A DNA stretch of 64,000 bases from Geodermatophilus dictyosporus (GCF_900115505.1 NZ_FOWQ01000001.1:124001-188000); one strand, 5' to 3'. Positions 1 to 8,271 are shown, counted from the first letter of the stretch. The notes: generated from the sequence alone by a model not told the origin. Translations and numbers: made by a program.

Positions 1-64
1 AGGGGACTTCGGGTGCACGCGCGCCCCGGTACCCGCGACCGCCCCCGCGCACTGGACGACACCC

Positions 65-80
65 TGCAACCGTGGTTGCA
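65..80. promoter_or_regulatory. Palindrome upstream of the chromate operon (candidate operator)
   Basis: TGCAACCGTGGTTGCA is a perfect inverted repeat with 7-bp arms and a 2-nt centre, ending 8 nt before the GTG start of the ChrB-type gene. ChrB proteins of several bacteria act as chromate-sensitive repressors of their own operon, so self-regulation is a reasonable inference. The bound protein is not shown by the sequence. Confidence 0.5.
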
Positions 81-88
81 TCTGCGCC

Positions 89-583
89 GTGACGGCGACG
101 GGGGAGTGGGTGCTGCTGTCCTACCGGCTCCCGCGGGAGCCCTCGGGCCCGCGGACGACGCTGTGGCGGCGGCTGCGCCGGCTCGGCGTCGCCCAGCTCG
201 CCGACGGCGTCGTGGCGCTCCCCGCCGACGCCCGCACCCGCGAGTCGCTGGAGTGGCTGGCCGACGACGTCCTCGCCGCCGGGGGCACCGCCGGCATCTG
301 GACCGCCCGCCCGGCCACCGCCGCCCAGGAGCGCGAGCTCGCCGCCGGGATGGCCGCGGCCCGCGCGGAGGAGTACCAGGAGCTGGCCGGGCAGGCGGCC
401 GCCGCACTCCGGGCGCCCGAGCCCGAGCGGACCCGGACGCTGCGCCGGTTGCGCGGCGAGTGGCGGGCCATCGGCCGCCGTGACTTCTTCCCGCCGGCCG
501 AGAAGGACGCCGCGGCCGCCGCGCTCCGCACCCTGGCCGAGGCCGTCGCCCCGACCGGCGACCAGGTGGGGAGCGCCCGGTGA
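89..583 (+). CDS. ChrB N-terminal-domain protein (chromate resistance regulator, half 1)
   Basis: A 164-residue protein that resembles the N-terminal half of ChrB, the regulator of chromate export operons. The beginning (WVLLSYRLPREPSGPRTTLWR, then LGVAQLADGVVALP) is typical of that domain. ChrB is usually one protein of about 300 residues; here it is split into two genes that overlap by 4 nt (GTGA at 580-583), so the halves are translationally coupled and probably form a complex. The GTG start at 89 follows a perfect palindrome (65-80), which fits autoregulation. Chromate sensing is inferred from the family and from chrA downstream. Confidence 0.82.
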   Translation: MTATGEWVLLSYRLPREPSGPRTTLWRRLRRLGVAQLADGVVALPADARTRESLEWLADDVLAAGGTAGIWTARPATAAQERELAAGMAAARAEEYQELAGQAAAALRAPEPERTRTLRRLRGEWRAIGRRDFFPPAEKDAAAAALRTLAEAVAPTGDQVGSAR

Positions 584-1011
584 GGTGGGCGACCCGGGCC
601 GGGATCCACGTCGACCGCGCCGCCTGCGCCTGGCTCATCCGCCGGTTCGTCGACCCCGGCGCCGACTTCGTCTTCGTCTCCGACCCCGCCGACGTCCCGG
701 CCGACGCCACGCCGTTCGACATGCGCGGCGCAGCGCTGGGCCACGTGGGCGGCGACTGCTCCTTCGAGGCGGTGCTGCGCGTGCACGGCCTCGACGACCC
801 CGTGCTGTGGCGGATGGGCGAGATCGTCCACGAGGCCGACCTCGACGACGGCCGCTTCGACGCCCCTGAGGCGCCCGGCCTCGACGTCCTGCTGCGCGGC
901 CTGTCGATGACCGGCGACGACGAGCGCACGCTCGCCGTCTCCGGCCCGCTGTTCGACGGCCTCTACGAGTTCACCCGCCGCCGCCTGCTGCTCGGCCGCG
1001 AGCCGGCCTGA
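580..1011 (+). CDS. ChrB C-terminal-domain protein (chromate resistance, half 2)
   Basis: 143 residues matching the C-terminal Chrb domain: RWATRAGIHVDRAACAWLI near the start, then FDMRGA, and HVGGDCSFEAV with a conserved Cys and acidic residues of the sort proposed to sense chromate or reduce it. The GTG start overlaps the previous stop. The gene ends 15 nt before chrA, so the three genes form one operon. In most genomes this domain is fused to the N-terminal one. It could act as a separate chromate-sensing subunit or as a chromate reductase; the sequence does not decide between these. Confidence 0.82.
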   Translation: MRWATRAGIHVDRAACAWLIRRFVDPGADFVFVSDPADVPADATPFDMRGAALGHVGGDCSFEAVLRVHGLDDPVLWRMGEIVHEADLDDGRFDAPEAPGLDVLLRGLSMTGDDERTLAVSGPLFDGLYEFTRRRLLLGREPA

Positions 1012-1026
1012 CCCCGACGGAGACCC

Positions 1027-2400
1027 GTGACCCCCGAACCGACCGCCACCCCGGCGCCCGCCACCGCGGTGCCGCCGTTCCGCACCGCCGTCCGCGCCTG
1101 GTTCCTCGTCTCGCTGCAGACCTTCGGCGGCCCGGCCGGGCAGATCGCGGTCATGCAGCGGGAGCTGGTCGACGAGCGCCGCTGGATCGGCCAGCGCCGG
1201 TTCCTGCACGCGATGAACTACTGCATGCTGCTGCCCGGCCCCGAGGCCCAGCAGCTGGCCACCTACGTCGGCTGGCTGCTGCACGGCACCCGCGGCGGCC
1301 TGGTCGCGGGTGGGCTCTTCGTCCTCCCGGGCGTGCTCGCCCTGCTGGCGCTCTCCGCGGTGTACGTCGCCTTCGGCAGCACGGTGGCGGTCACCGCGCT
1401 GTTCGCCGGCCTCGCACCGGCGGTGGTCGCGATCGTCGCCCAGGCCGTGCAGCGCGTGGCCAGGCGGGCGCTCACCGGCCGGGCGCTGGTCGCCATCGCC
1501 GTCGCCGCCTTCCTCGCCCTGGCGCTGTTCGCCGTCCCGTTCCCGGTCGTCGTGCTGGTGGCGGGCCTGGCCGGGTGGCTGCTCGGCCGCCGCCGGCCCG
1601 CGGCCGTCGCGCACGCCGCGCCGGCCGACGACGGCCCGCCACCGGTCATCGCCGACGACGCCCTGCACGCCGAGCGCCCCACCGCCCGCCGCACCCTCAC
1701 CGTGCTCGCCGTCGGGCTGCTCGCCTGGGGCGTGCCGGTCGCCGCGGTCGCGCTGCTCACCGGGACGGGGAGCACCCTCACCCAGCAGGGGCTGTTCTTC
1801 TCCGGCGCCGCGGTGGTCACCTTCGGCGGCGCCTACGCGGTGCTGGCCTACGTCGCGCAGGCCGCCGTCACCACCTACGGCTGGCTGGCGCCCGGCGAGA
1901 TGGTCCGCGGGCTCGCGCTGGCCGAGACGACGCCCGGCCCGTTGATCATGGTGGTGCAGTTCGTCGCCTTCCTCGGCGCCTTCCGCGCCCCCGGGGGGCT
2001 CGACCCGTGGACCGCGGCGGTCGTGGCCTCGCTGCTGGTCACCTGGGTGACGTTCGTGCCGAGCTTCCTGTTCGTGCTGCTCGGCGCTCCCTACATCGAG
2101 CGGCTGCGCGGCAACCGGTCGCTGTCGTCGGCCCTGACCGGCATCACCGCGGCGGTGGTCGGCGTCATCGCCAGCCTGGGCCTGTACTTCGCCGTCCACA
2201 CGCTGTTCTCCGACACCGTCACGGCCGGGCCGCTGGCGCTGGAGCTGCCCGACCCCACCGGCGTGCGGCCGGTCGCGGTGGCCATCGCCGCGGTCGCCGC
2301 CGTCCTGCTGTTCCGGCTGCGCTGGTCGGTGCTGCGCACCCTCGGGCTGTGCGCCGCCCTCGGCCTGGCGGCCGGGCTGGCGGGCCTGCCGGTCGGCTGA
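1027..2400 (+). CDS. chrA: Chromate efflux transporter ChrA
   Basis: 457 residues with two CHR transporter repeats, the long form of the family, in the cytoplasmic membrane. The first repeat carries the signature region around residues 26-75 (SLQTFGGPAGQIAVMQRELV, then CMLLPGPEAQQLATYVGWL); the second (about residues 245-330) carries TFGGAYAVLAYV and ETTPGPLIMVVQFVAF. A hydrophilic, His/Asp-rich loop near residues 195-220 separates the halves. It exports chromate, probably driven by the proton gradient. It starts with GTG 15 nt after the ChrB C-terminal gene and is expected to be derepressed by chromate through it. Confidence 0.93.
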   Translation: MTPEPTATPAPATAVPPFRTAVRAWFLVSLQTFGGPAGQIAVMQRELVDERRWIGQRRFLHAMNYCMLLPGPEAQQLATYVGWLLHGTRGGLVAGGLFVLPGVLALLALSAVYVAFGSTVAVTALFAGLAPAVVAIVAQAVQRVARRALTGRALVAIAVAAFLALALFAVPFPVVVLVAGLAGWLLGRRRPAAVAHAAPADDGPPPVIADDALHAERPTARRTLTVLAVGLLAWGVPVAAVALLTGTGSTLTQQGLFFSGAAVVTFGGAYAVLAYVAQAAVTTYGWLAPGEMVRGLALAETTPGPLIMVVQFVAFLGAFRAPGGLDPWTAAVVASLLVTWVTFVPSFLFVLLGAPYIERLRGNRSLSSALTGITAAVVGVIASLGLYFAVHTLFSDTVTAGPLALELPDPTGVRPVAVAIAAVAAVLLFRLRWSVLRTLGLCAALGLAAGLAGLPVG

Positions 2401-2487
2401 GCCGCCGTGGGTGACCCGCCCGCAGCCGGGTAGGGCTCCCTCCCGGAGAGGCGTGCAGCCCGCACGCCGCGGACGGGAGGGACCGAC

Positions 2488-3909
2488 ATGGCCATCGCGA
2501 CGATCAACCCGGCCACCGGCGAGACGCTCAAGACCTACGAGCCGCTGACCGACGACGCCGTCGACGAGCGGATCGGGCGGGCCGTCGAGGCGTTCCGCGC
2601 CTACCGGCTGACCAGCCCGCAGGAGCGCGCCGGCTGGCTGCGGGCGGCCGCCGACGTCCTCGACGCCGACGCCGACGCCGTCGCCGAGCTCATGGTCACC
2701 GAGATGGGCAAGACGCTGGCCTCGGCGAAGGCGGAGGTCGGCAAGTGCGCCAAGGGGCTGCGCTACTACGCCGAGCACGGCCCGGCGATGCTCGAGCCGC
2801 GGCCGGCCGACGCCGGCGCCGTCGGCGCCGAGGACGCCTACGTGGTGCACCAGCCGATCGGTGTGGTGCTGGCCGTCATGCCGTGGAACTTCCCGCTCTG
2901 GCAGGCCATGCGGTTCGCCGCGCCGGCCCTGATGGCGGGCAACGTCGGCCTGCTCAAGCACGCGAGCAACGTGCCGCAGACCGCCCTCTACATCGAGGAG
3001 CTGTTCCGCAAGGCCGGCTTCCCCGCCGACGTGTTCCAGACGCTGCTGGTGGGCTCGTCGGCCGTGGAGCGGGTGCTCCGCGACGACCGCGTCGCCGCCG
3101 CGACCCTCACCGGCAGCGCCCCGGCCGGGCAGTCGGTCGCCTCGATCGCCGGTGACGTGCTCAAGAAGACGGTGCTCGAGCTCGGCGGCAGCGACCCCTA
3201 CATCGTCATGCCGTCGGCCGACCTCGACCGCGCCGCCGAGGTCGCCGTCACCGCGCGGTGCCAGAACAACGGGCAGAGCTGCATCGCGGCCAAGCGGTTC
3301 TTCGTGCACCGCGACGTCGCCGAGGAGTTCACCCGGCTGTTCGCCGAGAAGCTGTCGGCGCTCGTCGTCGGCGACCCGATGGCCGAGGACACCCAGGTCG
3401 GCCCGCTGGCCACCGAGTCCGGCCGGGAGGACGTCGAGAAGTACGTCGCCGACGCCGTCGGGAAGGGCGCCACCGTCGTCACCGGCGGCGAGCGGGTCGA
3501 CGGGCCCGGCTGGTTCTACCGGCCGACCCTGCTCACCGGCGTCACCCCCGAGATGGACCTCTACGCCGAGGAGGTCTTCGGCCCGGTCGCGGCGCTCTGG
3601 ACCGTCGACTCCCTCGAGGAGGCCGTCGAGATCGCCAACAGCCACCCCTACGGCCTGGGCAGCAACCTGTGGAGCGAGGACGAGCAGGAGCGGTCGACCT
3701 TCATCCGCGACGTGCAGGCCGGCATGGCGTTCGTCAACGGGATGGTCACCAGCTACCCCGAGCTGCCCTTCGGCGGGGTCAAGCAGAGCGGCTACGGCCG
3801 CGAGCTGACCGAGCTCGGCATGTACGAGTTCACGAACGCCAAGACCGTGTGGATCGGCCCGCGCAGCAGCCAGCAGGCGGAGGGCACCACGGCCAGCGCC
3901 TCGGAGTGA
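2488..3909 (+). CDS. NAD(P)-dependent succinate-semialdehyde-type dehydrogenase (GabD1-like)
   Basis: 473 residues of the aldehyde dehydrogenase superfamily. Visible are the substrate/cofactor region MPWNFPLWQAMRF, the general base in LELGGSDPYIVM, the catalytic cysteine in NNGQSCIAAKRF, and the C-terminal EEVFGPVAALW and LPFGGVKQSGYGRE motifs. The start (MAIATINPATGETLKTYEPL) and overall pattern are those of GabD1-type enzymes, which oxidise succinate semialdehyde to succinate, usually with NADP+. A good Shine-Dalgarno (GGGAGGGA) precedes the ATG. Substrate is inferred from family resemblance only. No GABA transaminase lies next to it. Confidence 0.88.
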   Translation: MAIATINPATGETLKTYEPLTDDAVDERIGRAVEAFRAYRLTSPQERAGWLRAAADVLDADADAVAELMVTEMGKTLASAKAEVGKCAKGLRYYAEHGPAMLEPRPADAGAVGAEDAYVVHQPIGVVLAVMPWNFPLWQAMRFAAPALMAGNVGLLKHASNVPQTALYIEELFRKAGFPADVFQTLLVGSSAVERVLRDDRVAAATLTGSAPAGQSVASIAGDVLKKTVLELGGSDPYIVMPSADLDRAAEVAVTARCQNNGQSCIAAKRFFVHRDVAEEFTRLFAEKLSALVVGDPMAEDTQVGPLATESGREDVEKYVADAVGKGATVVTGGERVDGPGWFYRPTLLTGVTPEMDLYAEEVFGPVAALWTVDSLEEAVEIANSHPYGLGSNLWSEDEQERSTFIRDVQAGMAFVNGMVTSYPELPFGGVKQSGYGRELTELGMYEFTNAKTVWIGPRSSQQAEGTTASASE

Positions 3910-3921
3910 GCCGGCCGGGCC

Positions 3922-3947
3922 GTTTCCCCGCTGCGTGCGGCGGGGTA
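3922..3947 (+). promoter_or_regulatory. Sigma-B/F-like promoter before the 4013 gene
   Basis: GTTT (3922-3925) and GGGTA (3943-3947) are separated by 17 nt, matching the actinobacterial SigF/SigB stress-promoter pattern GTTT-N15-17-GGGTA. It lies 66 nt before the ATG at 4013 and has no other gene to serve. Confidence 0.5.
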
Positions 3948-4012
3948 GCGGTCGCAGGACGCGACCGGGCTCCTGAGCAGAGGGACGTCGACGGCGCTCG
4001 ACAGGAGGACCG

Positions 4013-4597
4013 ATGACGACGACGACCGACAACCGCTTCGTGGTCCAGGCGGTGCACGACCTGGGTACCGCCCTGTGGTTCGGCGGCTCGGTGATGGGCA
4101 TCGCCGGGGTGAACAAGTCCGGCAGCGACCTCACCACGGGGATCGACAAGGTCCGGGTGGCCAGCTCGGCGTGGAGCCGCTTCCAGCCGGCGCAGTTCGG
4201 CGGGATCGCGGCCACGCTGATCACCGGCCTGCAGCTGACCCGCTCGAACTCCCAGCGGCTCGCGCTGCAGAAGGGCTACGGCTCGGTGGGCGCCCTCAAG
4301 GCGGCGCTGACCGTGGCCGGTGCCGGGGCCACCGCCTACGCCGCCTACTCCGGCGCGCAGATCGGCAGGCTGGCCGAGCAGGCGGCCAAGAACGGCGCCC
4401 TCGAGGTCAAGGACGCCACCCTGCCCTCGGCCGGCACGCCGCCGGAGATCAAGAAGTGGCAGGCGCGGCAGCGGGTCACCCAGGCCGCCGTCCCGGCACT
4501 GGCCGGCGCGGTCATCGTGTGCAACGCCTGGCTGGTGCAGTCCTACCGGCTCGGCTCGACGGTCAAGGGCCTGCTCGGCCGCATCCTGCCCGACTAG
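4013..4597 (+). CDS. Conserved hypothetical membrane-associated protein
   Basis: 194 residues with several hydrophobic stretches: residues about 14-32 (DLGTALWFGGSVMGIAGV), 62-76 (FGGIAATLITGLQL), 92-115 and 160-178. A charged region between them contains the strongly basic IKKWQARQRV. I do not recognise a family with a known reaction; proteins of this layout are frequent in actinobacteria. A strong Shine-Dalgarno (AGGAGG) precedes the ATG. The gene stands alone with its own stress-type promoter and a terminator, which suggests an envelope protein made in the general stress response; that role is inference. Confidence 0.75.
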   Translation: MTTTTDNRFVVQAVHDLGTALWFGGSVMGIAGVNKSGSDLTTGIDKVRVASSAWSRFQPAQFGGIAATLITGLQLTRSNSQRLALQKGYGSVGALKAALTVAGAGATAYAAYSGAQIGRLAEQAAKNGALEVKDATLPSAGTPPEIKKWQARQRVTQAAVPALAGAVIVCNAWLVQSYRLGSTVKGLLGRILPD

Positions 4598-4628
4598 CAG
4601 GAGGACCCTCCTGCGGGGTCTGCCACCT

Positions 4629-4663
4629 CACCGGCCCGGTCCCCGCAGGGGGCCGGGCCGGTG
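4629..4663. terminator. Terminator hairpin between convergent genes
   Basis: CACCGGCCCGG (4629-4639) pairs perfectly with CCGGGCCGGTG (4653-4663), the stem is extended by TCCCC against GGGGG, and the loop is GCA. It sits between the stop of the 4013 gene and the stop of the minus-strand 4664 gene, so it can serve both directions. Confidence 0.8.
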
Positions 4664-5044
4664 TCACGTCCGGGCGGTGACCCGCACCCACTGGCCGCCG
4701 TCGCCGGCCGGGCGGGCGTCCAGGCCCGTGGCGGTCGCCGCGGCGGCGGCCAGCGCGAGCCGGGCGTCGGCCCCGCGCAGCGGCAGCAGCGGCGCCGGCA
4801 GCAGCACCTCCACCGTGAGGCCGTGGGCGCCGGCGACGGCGCGCACCGGCCGGGCGCCGTCACCGGCACCGGAGCGGGCGGCGCCGGCGACCAGGACCTC
4901 CGACACCAGCAGCACGAGCTCCTCGGCGGCGGCGGGCGGGCACCCGGCGGCCGCGGCCCGCTCGCGCACCCACGCCCGCACCTCGGCCGGCCGCCGCACG
5001 TCCGCCGTGCCCACGACCACGTCGCCGCCCCCGCGCTCGGTCAC
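4664..5044 (-). CDS. Degenerate anti-sigma-factor-like ATPase domain protein
   Basis: 126 residues with the outline of an RsbW/SpoIIAB-type ATP-binding domain, which in the family binds a sigma factor or phosphorylates a STAS protein. The helix that should read SELVTNA is SEVLVAGA here, so the Asn of the N-box, which coordinates Mg-ATP, is missing. The glycine-rich lid is also hard to find. It therefore probably binds partners without phosphorylating them. It is the last gene of a four-gene minus-strand signalling set and follows the MEDS-ATPase gene after 92 nt. The GTG start is inferred. Confidence 0.6.
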   Translation of the reverse strand: MTERGGGDVVVGTADVRRPAEVRAWVRERAAAAGCPPAAAEELVLLVSEVLVAGAARSGAGDGARPVRAVAGAHGLTVEVLLPAPLLPLRGADARLALAAAAATATGLDARPAGDGGQWVRVTART

Positions 5045-5136
5045 TCCTCGACCACCCCCCTCGGCAGCAACGACGGCGGCCCGCACGGGGTGCGGAGCTC
5101 CGGCGCGCCGTTGTCGAGCCGTGACCGGAGCCCGGG

Positions 5137-6051
5137 TCAGGCGCGGTCGGGCGGCTCGGACCGGACGAGGAACCGGGCGCCGCCGCCCTCGGGCAGCGCG
5201 GCGAGCGTGACGGCCGGGGACACCTTGCCGGCCAGCCACAGCATGAGCAGCCGGCGGTCGGCGGGCACCATCGAGGGCAGCAGCAGCTCGCACGGCCTGC
5301 GGGTGAGCACCTCGCAGACCACGGCCGGCCCCGCGTGGTGCAGCCGCACCGGGACACCCGCCGGCTCGCCGTCGAGTGCCGCCGCGGCGATCACCGCCTC
5401 GTGCAGCACCAGCACCAGCTCGTCGCGCCGCGGCTCGCTCAGCCCGGCCTCGGCCAGCCGGTCGTGCCACCAGCGGCGGTTGTGCGCGGGGGTGTCCGGG
5501 TCCAGCACCGCGGCGGTGACCGGCACGGTGTCGCTCGGGGCGGCGGCCAGCGTCAGGTCGGGGTTGGGCAGGTCCAGGCCGTCGAGCCACAGCACCGGGT
5601 GGGTGCCGCGCGCCATCGCGACGCAGTCCGCCGGCGCGGCGGCGCTGTCGACCAGGCAGGTCACCGCCAGGGGCGCCGCGCTGACGGCGGCGGTGGTCGC
5701 CTCCTCGGCGCGGCGCCACTCCGCGACGTCGCCCACCGGGCGCTGGCACAGCACGGCGACCGGCCCGCGGGCGCCGCGGGAGCGGTGCCGCAGCCAGTCC
5801 TCGACCAGCACGTCGATCGGCGACTCGAGCAGCGCCTGCGGTGCGGCGAACTCCACCGCGGCGTCCGGCACGTGGGCGCTCAGCACGCGGCGGACGGCGT
5901 CCTCCACGTGCGCCACCACCGGCGCGCCCGCCGACAGGGCCTGGCGGCACAGCTCCGCCGCGATGGCGCCGGCCTGGGCGGCCCCCTCGTGGAACGCGCA
6001 CCGGTGCACCGGCGCCAGCACCGCGCCGGGGTCCGGGCCGAACGTGGTCAC
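5137..6051 (-). CDS. MEDS sensor domain with degenerate ATPase domain (RsbA-like)
   Basis: 304 residues. The N-terminal two-thirds (about 1-190) resemble the MEDS domain, a RecA-like sensory domain first described in DcmR-type regulators of methane/methanol users (VLAPVHRCAFHEGAAQAG at the start). The rest resembles a GHKL/RsbW ATPase, giving the layout of RsbA-type anti-sigma regulators. The N-box helix reads LVLVLHEAVIAAAA and lacks its Asn, so kinase activity is doubtful. Its GTG start overlaps the stop of the MEDS-STAS gene by 4 nt, so the two are co-translated. The sensed ligand is unknown. Confidence 0.72.
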   Translation of the reverse strand: MTTFGPDPGAVLAPVHRCAFHEGAAQAGAIAAELCRQALSAGAPVVAHVEDAVRRVLSAHVPDAAVEFAAPQALLESPIDVLVEDWLRHRSRGARGPVAVLCQRPVGDVAEWRRAEEATTAAVSAAPLAVTCLVDSAAAPADCVAMARGTHPVLWLDGLDLPNPDLTLAAAPSDTVPVTAAVLDPDTPAHNRRWWHDRLAEAGLSEPRRDELVLVLHEAVIAAAALDGEPAGVPVRLHHAGPAVVCEVLTRRPCELLLPSMVPADRRLLMLWLAGKVSPAVTLAALPEGGGARFLVRSEPPDRA

Positions 6052-6833
6052 CGCGCGCTCCCGCTCCCGTCGGCCTCGGGCAGCTGCACGGAGCGGCCGG
6101 GGTGGCGGGCGATGAGCAGCCGGACGAGCCGGGAGGTCAGCCGGGAGGCGCCGAGCAGCACCAGTCCGGGCGGACCGGCCGCGGCGGCGACCAGCGAGTC
6201 GGCCGCGCCGACGTCGAGGAAGCGCAGGTCGGCCACGTCCCAGGTGGCGGGCCGCCCGTCGCCCCGCGGCGTGGCCCGCAGCACCGCCCGCAGCGCGTCG
6301 GCGTTGCCCGAGTCGAGCTCCCCGGCCAGGCGCAGGCCACCCGGCGTCCGGGTCAGCCGGAACGTGCCGTCGTCGTAGAGGGCGGTCGCGTCCACCTCGT
6401 GGTCGTGCGCGGAGGCCAGCGACGCCGTCTGCCCGGGCGCCAGCAGGTGGCGGAAGTAGGGGCACAGCACCGTCAGGGGCACCTGGGCGGCCAGCTCGGT
6501 GACCACCTCCTCGAACGGGTTGGCACCCGCGCTCAGCGCACCGCTGAACCGGACGCCCGGGTAGCCCTCGGCCAGGGCCCCGGTGACGTAGCCGGGCAAC
6601 CGGGCGGGGTCGGGCGGCACCACCCGCACCGCCGTCGTCGCGCTCGGCTCCCAGGTCTGCGGGACCACGCCCGCCCGCCGCAGCCGCGCCCACAGCCGCG
6701 GTTCCCGCGTGCCCAGACCGGTGAGCAGCACGCACTCACCGGCGCGCACCCCCTCGACGACGAAGTCGCCGACCACCTGGGCGTGGGCCTCCTCGCTGTC
6801 GAGGACCACCCAGTCGTGCCGCCCGCGGCTCAC
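6048..6833 (-). CDS. MEDS-STAS two-domain signalling protein
   Basis: 261 residues. Residues 1 to about 165 form a MEDS sensory domain: HDWVVLDSEEAHAQVV, ECVLLTGLGT, then a stretch ending VPLTVLCPYFRHLLAPGQ. A C-terminal STAS domain follows (FRLTRTPGGLRLAGELDSGN to the end), as in anti-sigma antagonists. Where SpoIIAA has D-S-S-G with its phosphorylated Ser, this protein reads FLDVGAADSL, so the usual phosphosite is absent. It overlaps by 4 nt both the upstream GAF-ANTAR gene and the downstream MEDS-ATPase gene. A partner-switching role without phosphorylation is inference. Confidence 0.75.
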   Translation of the reverse strand: MSRGRHDWVVLDSEEAHAQVVGDFVVEGVRAGECVLLTGLGTREPRLWARLRRAGVVPQTWEPSATTAVRVVPPDPARLPGYVTGALAEGYPGVRFSGALSAGANPFEEVVTELAAQVPLTVLCPYFRHLLAPGQTASLASAHDHEVDATALYDDGTFRLTRTPGGLRLAGELDSGNADALRAVLRATPRGDGRPATWDVADLRFLDVGAADSLVAAAAGPPGLVLLGASRLTSRLVRLLIARHPGRSVQLPEADGSGSAR

Positions 6834-7591
6834 CGGCCGTCGTCCGCGGTCCCGGGGTCGCCCGGCGCCTCCCCGGTCTCGGTGACCAGCGCGGCGACGT
6901 CGCGCACCTTGCGGTGGGTGTCCTGCGAGGCGCGCACGAGGATGCCGAAGGCGGCGTCGGCGGTGATCCGGTACCGCTCCATGAGCACTCCCTTCGCCTG
7001 GCCGATGACGTCGCGGCTGGCCAGCGCCACGGCCAGGTGCTCGATGCGCTGGACCGAGCGCAGGGCCAGGGCGGCGTGCGCGGCCACCGGGAGCAGCGCC
7101 GTCCGCCCGGGCACCTCGCCGGCGGCGTACACCGACAGCGCCCCGATCACCTCGCGTCCGGTGTCCAGCGGCAGGCAGGTCGCCGCCCGCAGCCCCGTGG
7201 CGGCCGCGGCGCAGGCCAGCTGCGGCCAGCGCGGGTCGCGGGTGAGGTCGGCGCTGCCCGCGGGCGTGCCGGCGAGCGCCTCGAGCAGCGGACCGTGGCC
7301 GCCCGCGACCTGGGCGGCGTCGACGGTGGCCGCCCGGTCGGAGCTGGCGACCGGGTCGCGGGGCCGGTGCCCGGCCCCGCGCAGCACCACCGAGACGGCG
7401 GCGCCGGCCGGCAGGAGCGCGGCGAGGTCGGTGACCACCGCGCGCACGGCGGCGGCGGCGTCGTCGGCGGCGTGCCAGCGCGCGGCGGCGGCGGCCAGCC
7501 AGCCGTCCAGGTCGGGACGGGGGCCGAGGAGGCGGGGTCTCGTCGTCGCAGGGAGCACAGGTCCTCCGAGCCGGTGGTCTCCCGGCGTCAT
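6830..7591 (-). CDS. GAF-ANTAR transcription antitermination regulator
   Basis: 253 residues: a GAF sensor domain (about 25-165) and a C-terminal ANTAR RNA-binding domain (about 180-235; RDVIGQAKGVLMERYRIT is its hallmark helix). ANTAR proteins bind paired hexaloop hairpins in nascent RNA and prevent termination. It is the first gene of the overlapping set with the two MEDS proteins, so it is the likely output of that system. I chose the ATG at 7591 because translation from there reaches the GAF domain quickly; an in-frame start at 7666 exists but adds unlikely sequence. Confidence 0.82.
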   Translation of the reverse strand: MTPGDHRLGGPVLPATTRPRLLGPRPDLDGWLAAAAARWHAADDAAAAVRAVVTDLAALLPAGAAVSVVLRGAGHRPRDPVASSDRAATVDAAQVAGGHGPLLEALAGTPAGSADLTRDPRWPQLACAAAATGLRAATCLPLDTGREVIGALSVYAAGEVPGRTALLPVAAHAALALRSVQRIEHLAVALASRDVIGQAKGVLMERYRITADAAFGILVRASQDTHRKVRDVAALVTETGEAPGDPGTADDGR

Positions 7592-7790
7592 CGCGCGCAC
7601 TGGTCCGTGGCATCGACCCAGTGGGGCACCGCTGTCCCGCGATGGTGCCACTCGGGGAGGCGACACGCCCGTGTCCCGGCGCAGTTCCGACCTGTGGCCC
7701 GTCCCGGCGGCGCGGGCCGTCGCCCCCCGGCCGCGCGGGCCCGCGCCGGCCCCCTACGCTCCGGCTCCTCGGACCGGCTGGGAGGGACCC

Positions 7791-8201
7791 GTGCGCACTC
7801 TGCTGACCAACTTCCGCAACTTCGCCTTCTCCGGCAGCCTCGTCGACCTGGCCGTCGGCCTGGCGATCGGGGCCGCCTTCGCCACGGTGGTCGAGTCGCT
7901 GGTGGGCGATGTCATCCTGCCGCTGGTGGCCGCCGTCTTCGGCCAGCCGGACTTCACCGCACTGGTGCTCACGGTCAACGGCGCGCAGATCCGCTACGGC
8001 TCGTTCCTGACCGCGCTGGTGTCCTTCCTGCTGCTGGCGGTGACGATCATGTTCCTCGTCCAGGCCATCCGCCGGGCCACCGGCCGCGAGACCGCCGGTG
8101 CCCAGGGCAACCGGGAGTGCGACCACTGCAAGAGCTTCATCCCGGTCGACGCGTCGGTCTGCATGTTCTGCACCCGGGACGTCGAGCCGGTCGTGCCCTG
8201 A
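7791..8201 (+). CDS. mscL: Large-conductance mechanosensitive channel MscL with C-terminal zinc ribbon
   Basis: 136 residues. The N-terminus (LLTNFRNFAFSGSLVDLAVG, then AIGAAFATVVESLVGDVILP) is the conserved MscL amphipathic helix and pore-lining TM1. TM2 lies at about residues 70-90, followed by the basic RRATGRE. Known MscLs end in a short charged helical bundle; here the end carries CDHCKSFIPVDASVCMFC, a four-Cys zinc-ribbon-like element. It releases solutes on osmotic downshock. The GTG start is set by the Shine-Dalgarno GGAGGGA 5 nt upstream. It is divergent from the MEDS/ANTAR operon. Confidence 0.93.
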   Translation: MRTLLTNFRNFAFSGSLVDLAVGLAIGAAFATVVESLVGDVILPLVAAVFGQPDFTALVLTVNGAQIRYGSFLTALVSFLLLAVTIMFLVQAIRRATGRETAGAQGNRECDHCKSFIPVDASVCMFCTRDVEPVVP

Positions 8202-8271
8202 CCGCCGGGCCGCGGGGTCCGGCCCGCGGGTTAGCCTGCGCGCCGGTGAGCAGCACCGACGAGGAGGACGC

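Noticed and set aside
121-4224. A 1367-codon open frame on the minus strand opposite the chromate and dehydrogenase genes
   Set aside because: It is antisense to four well-supported genes and has the low-complexity Gly/Arg/Asp composition produced by GC-rich codons read in the wrong frame.
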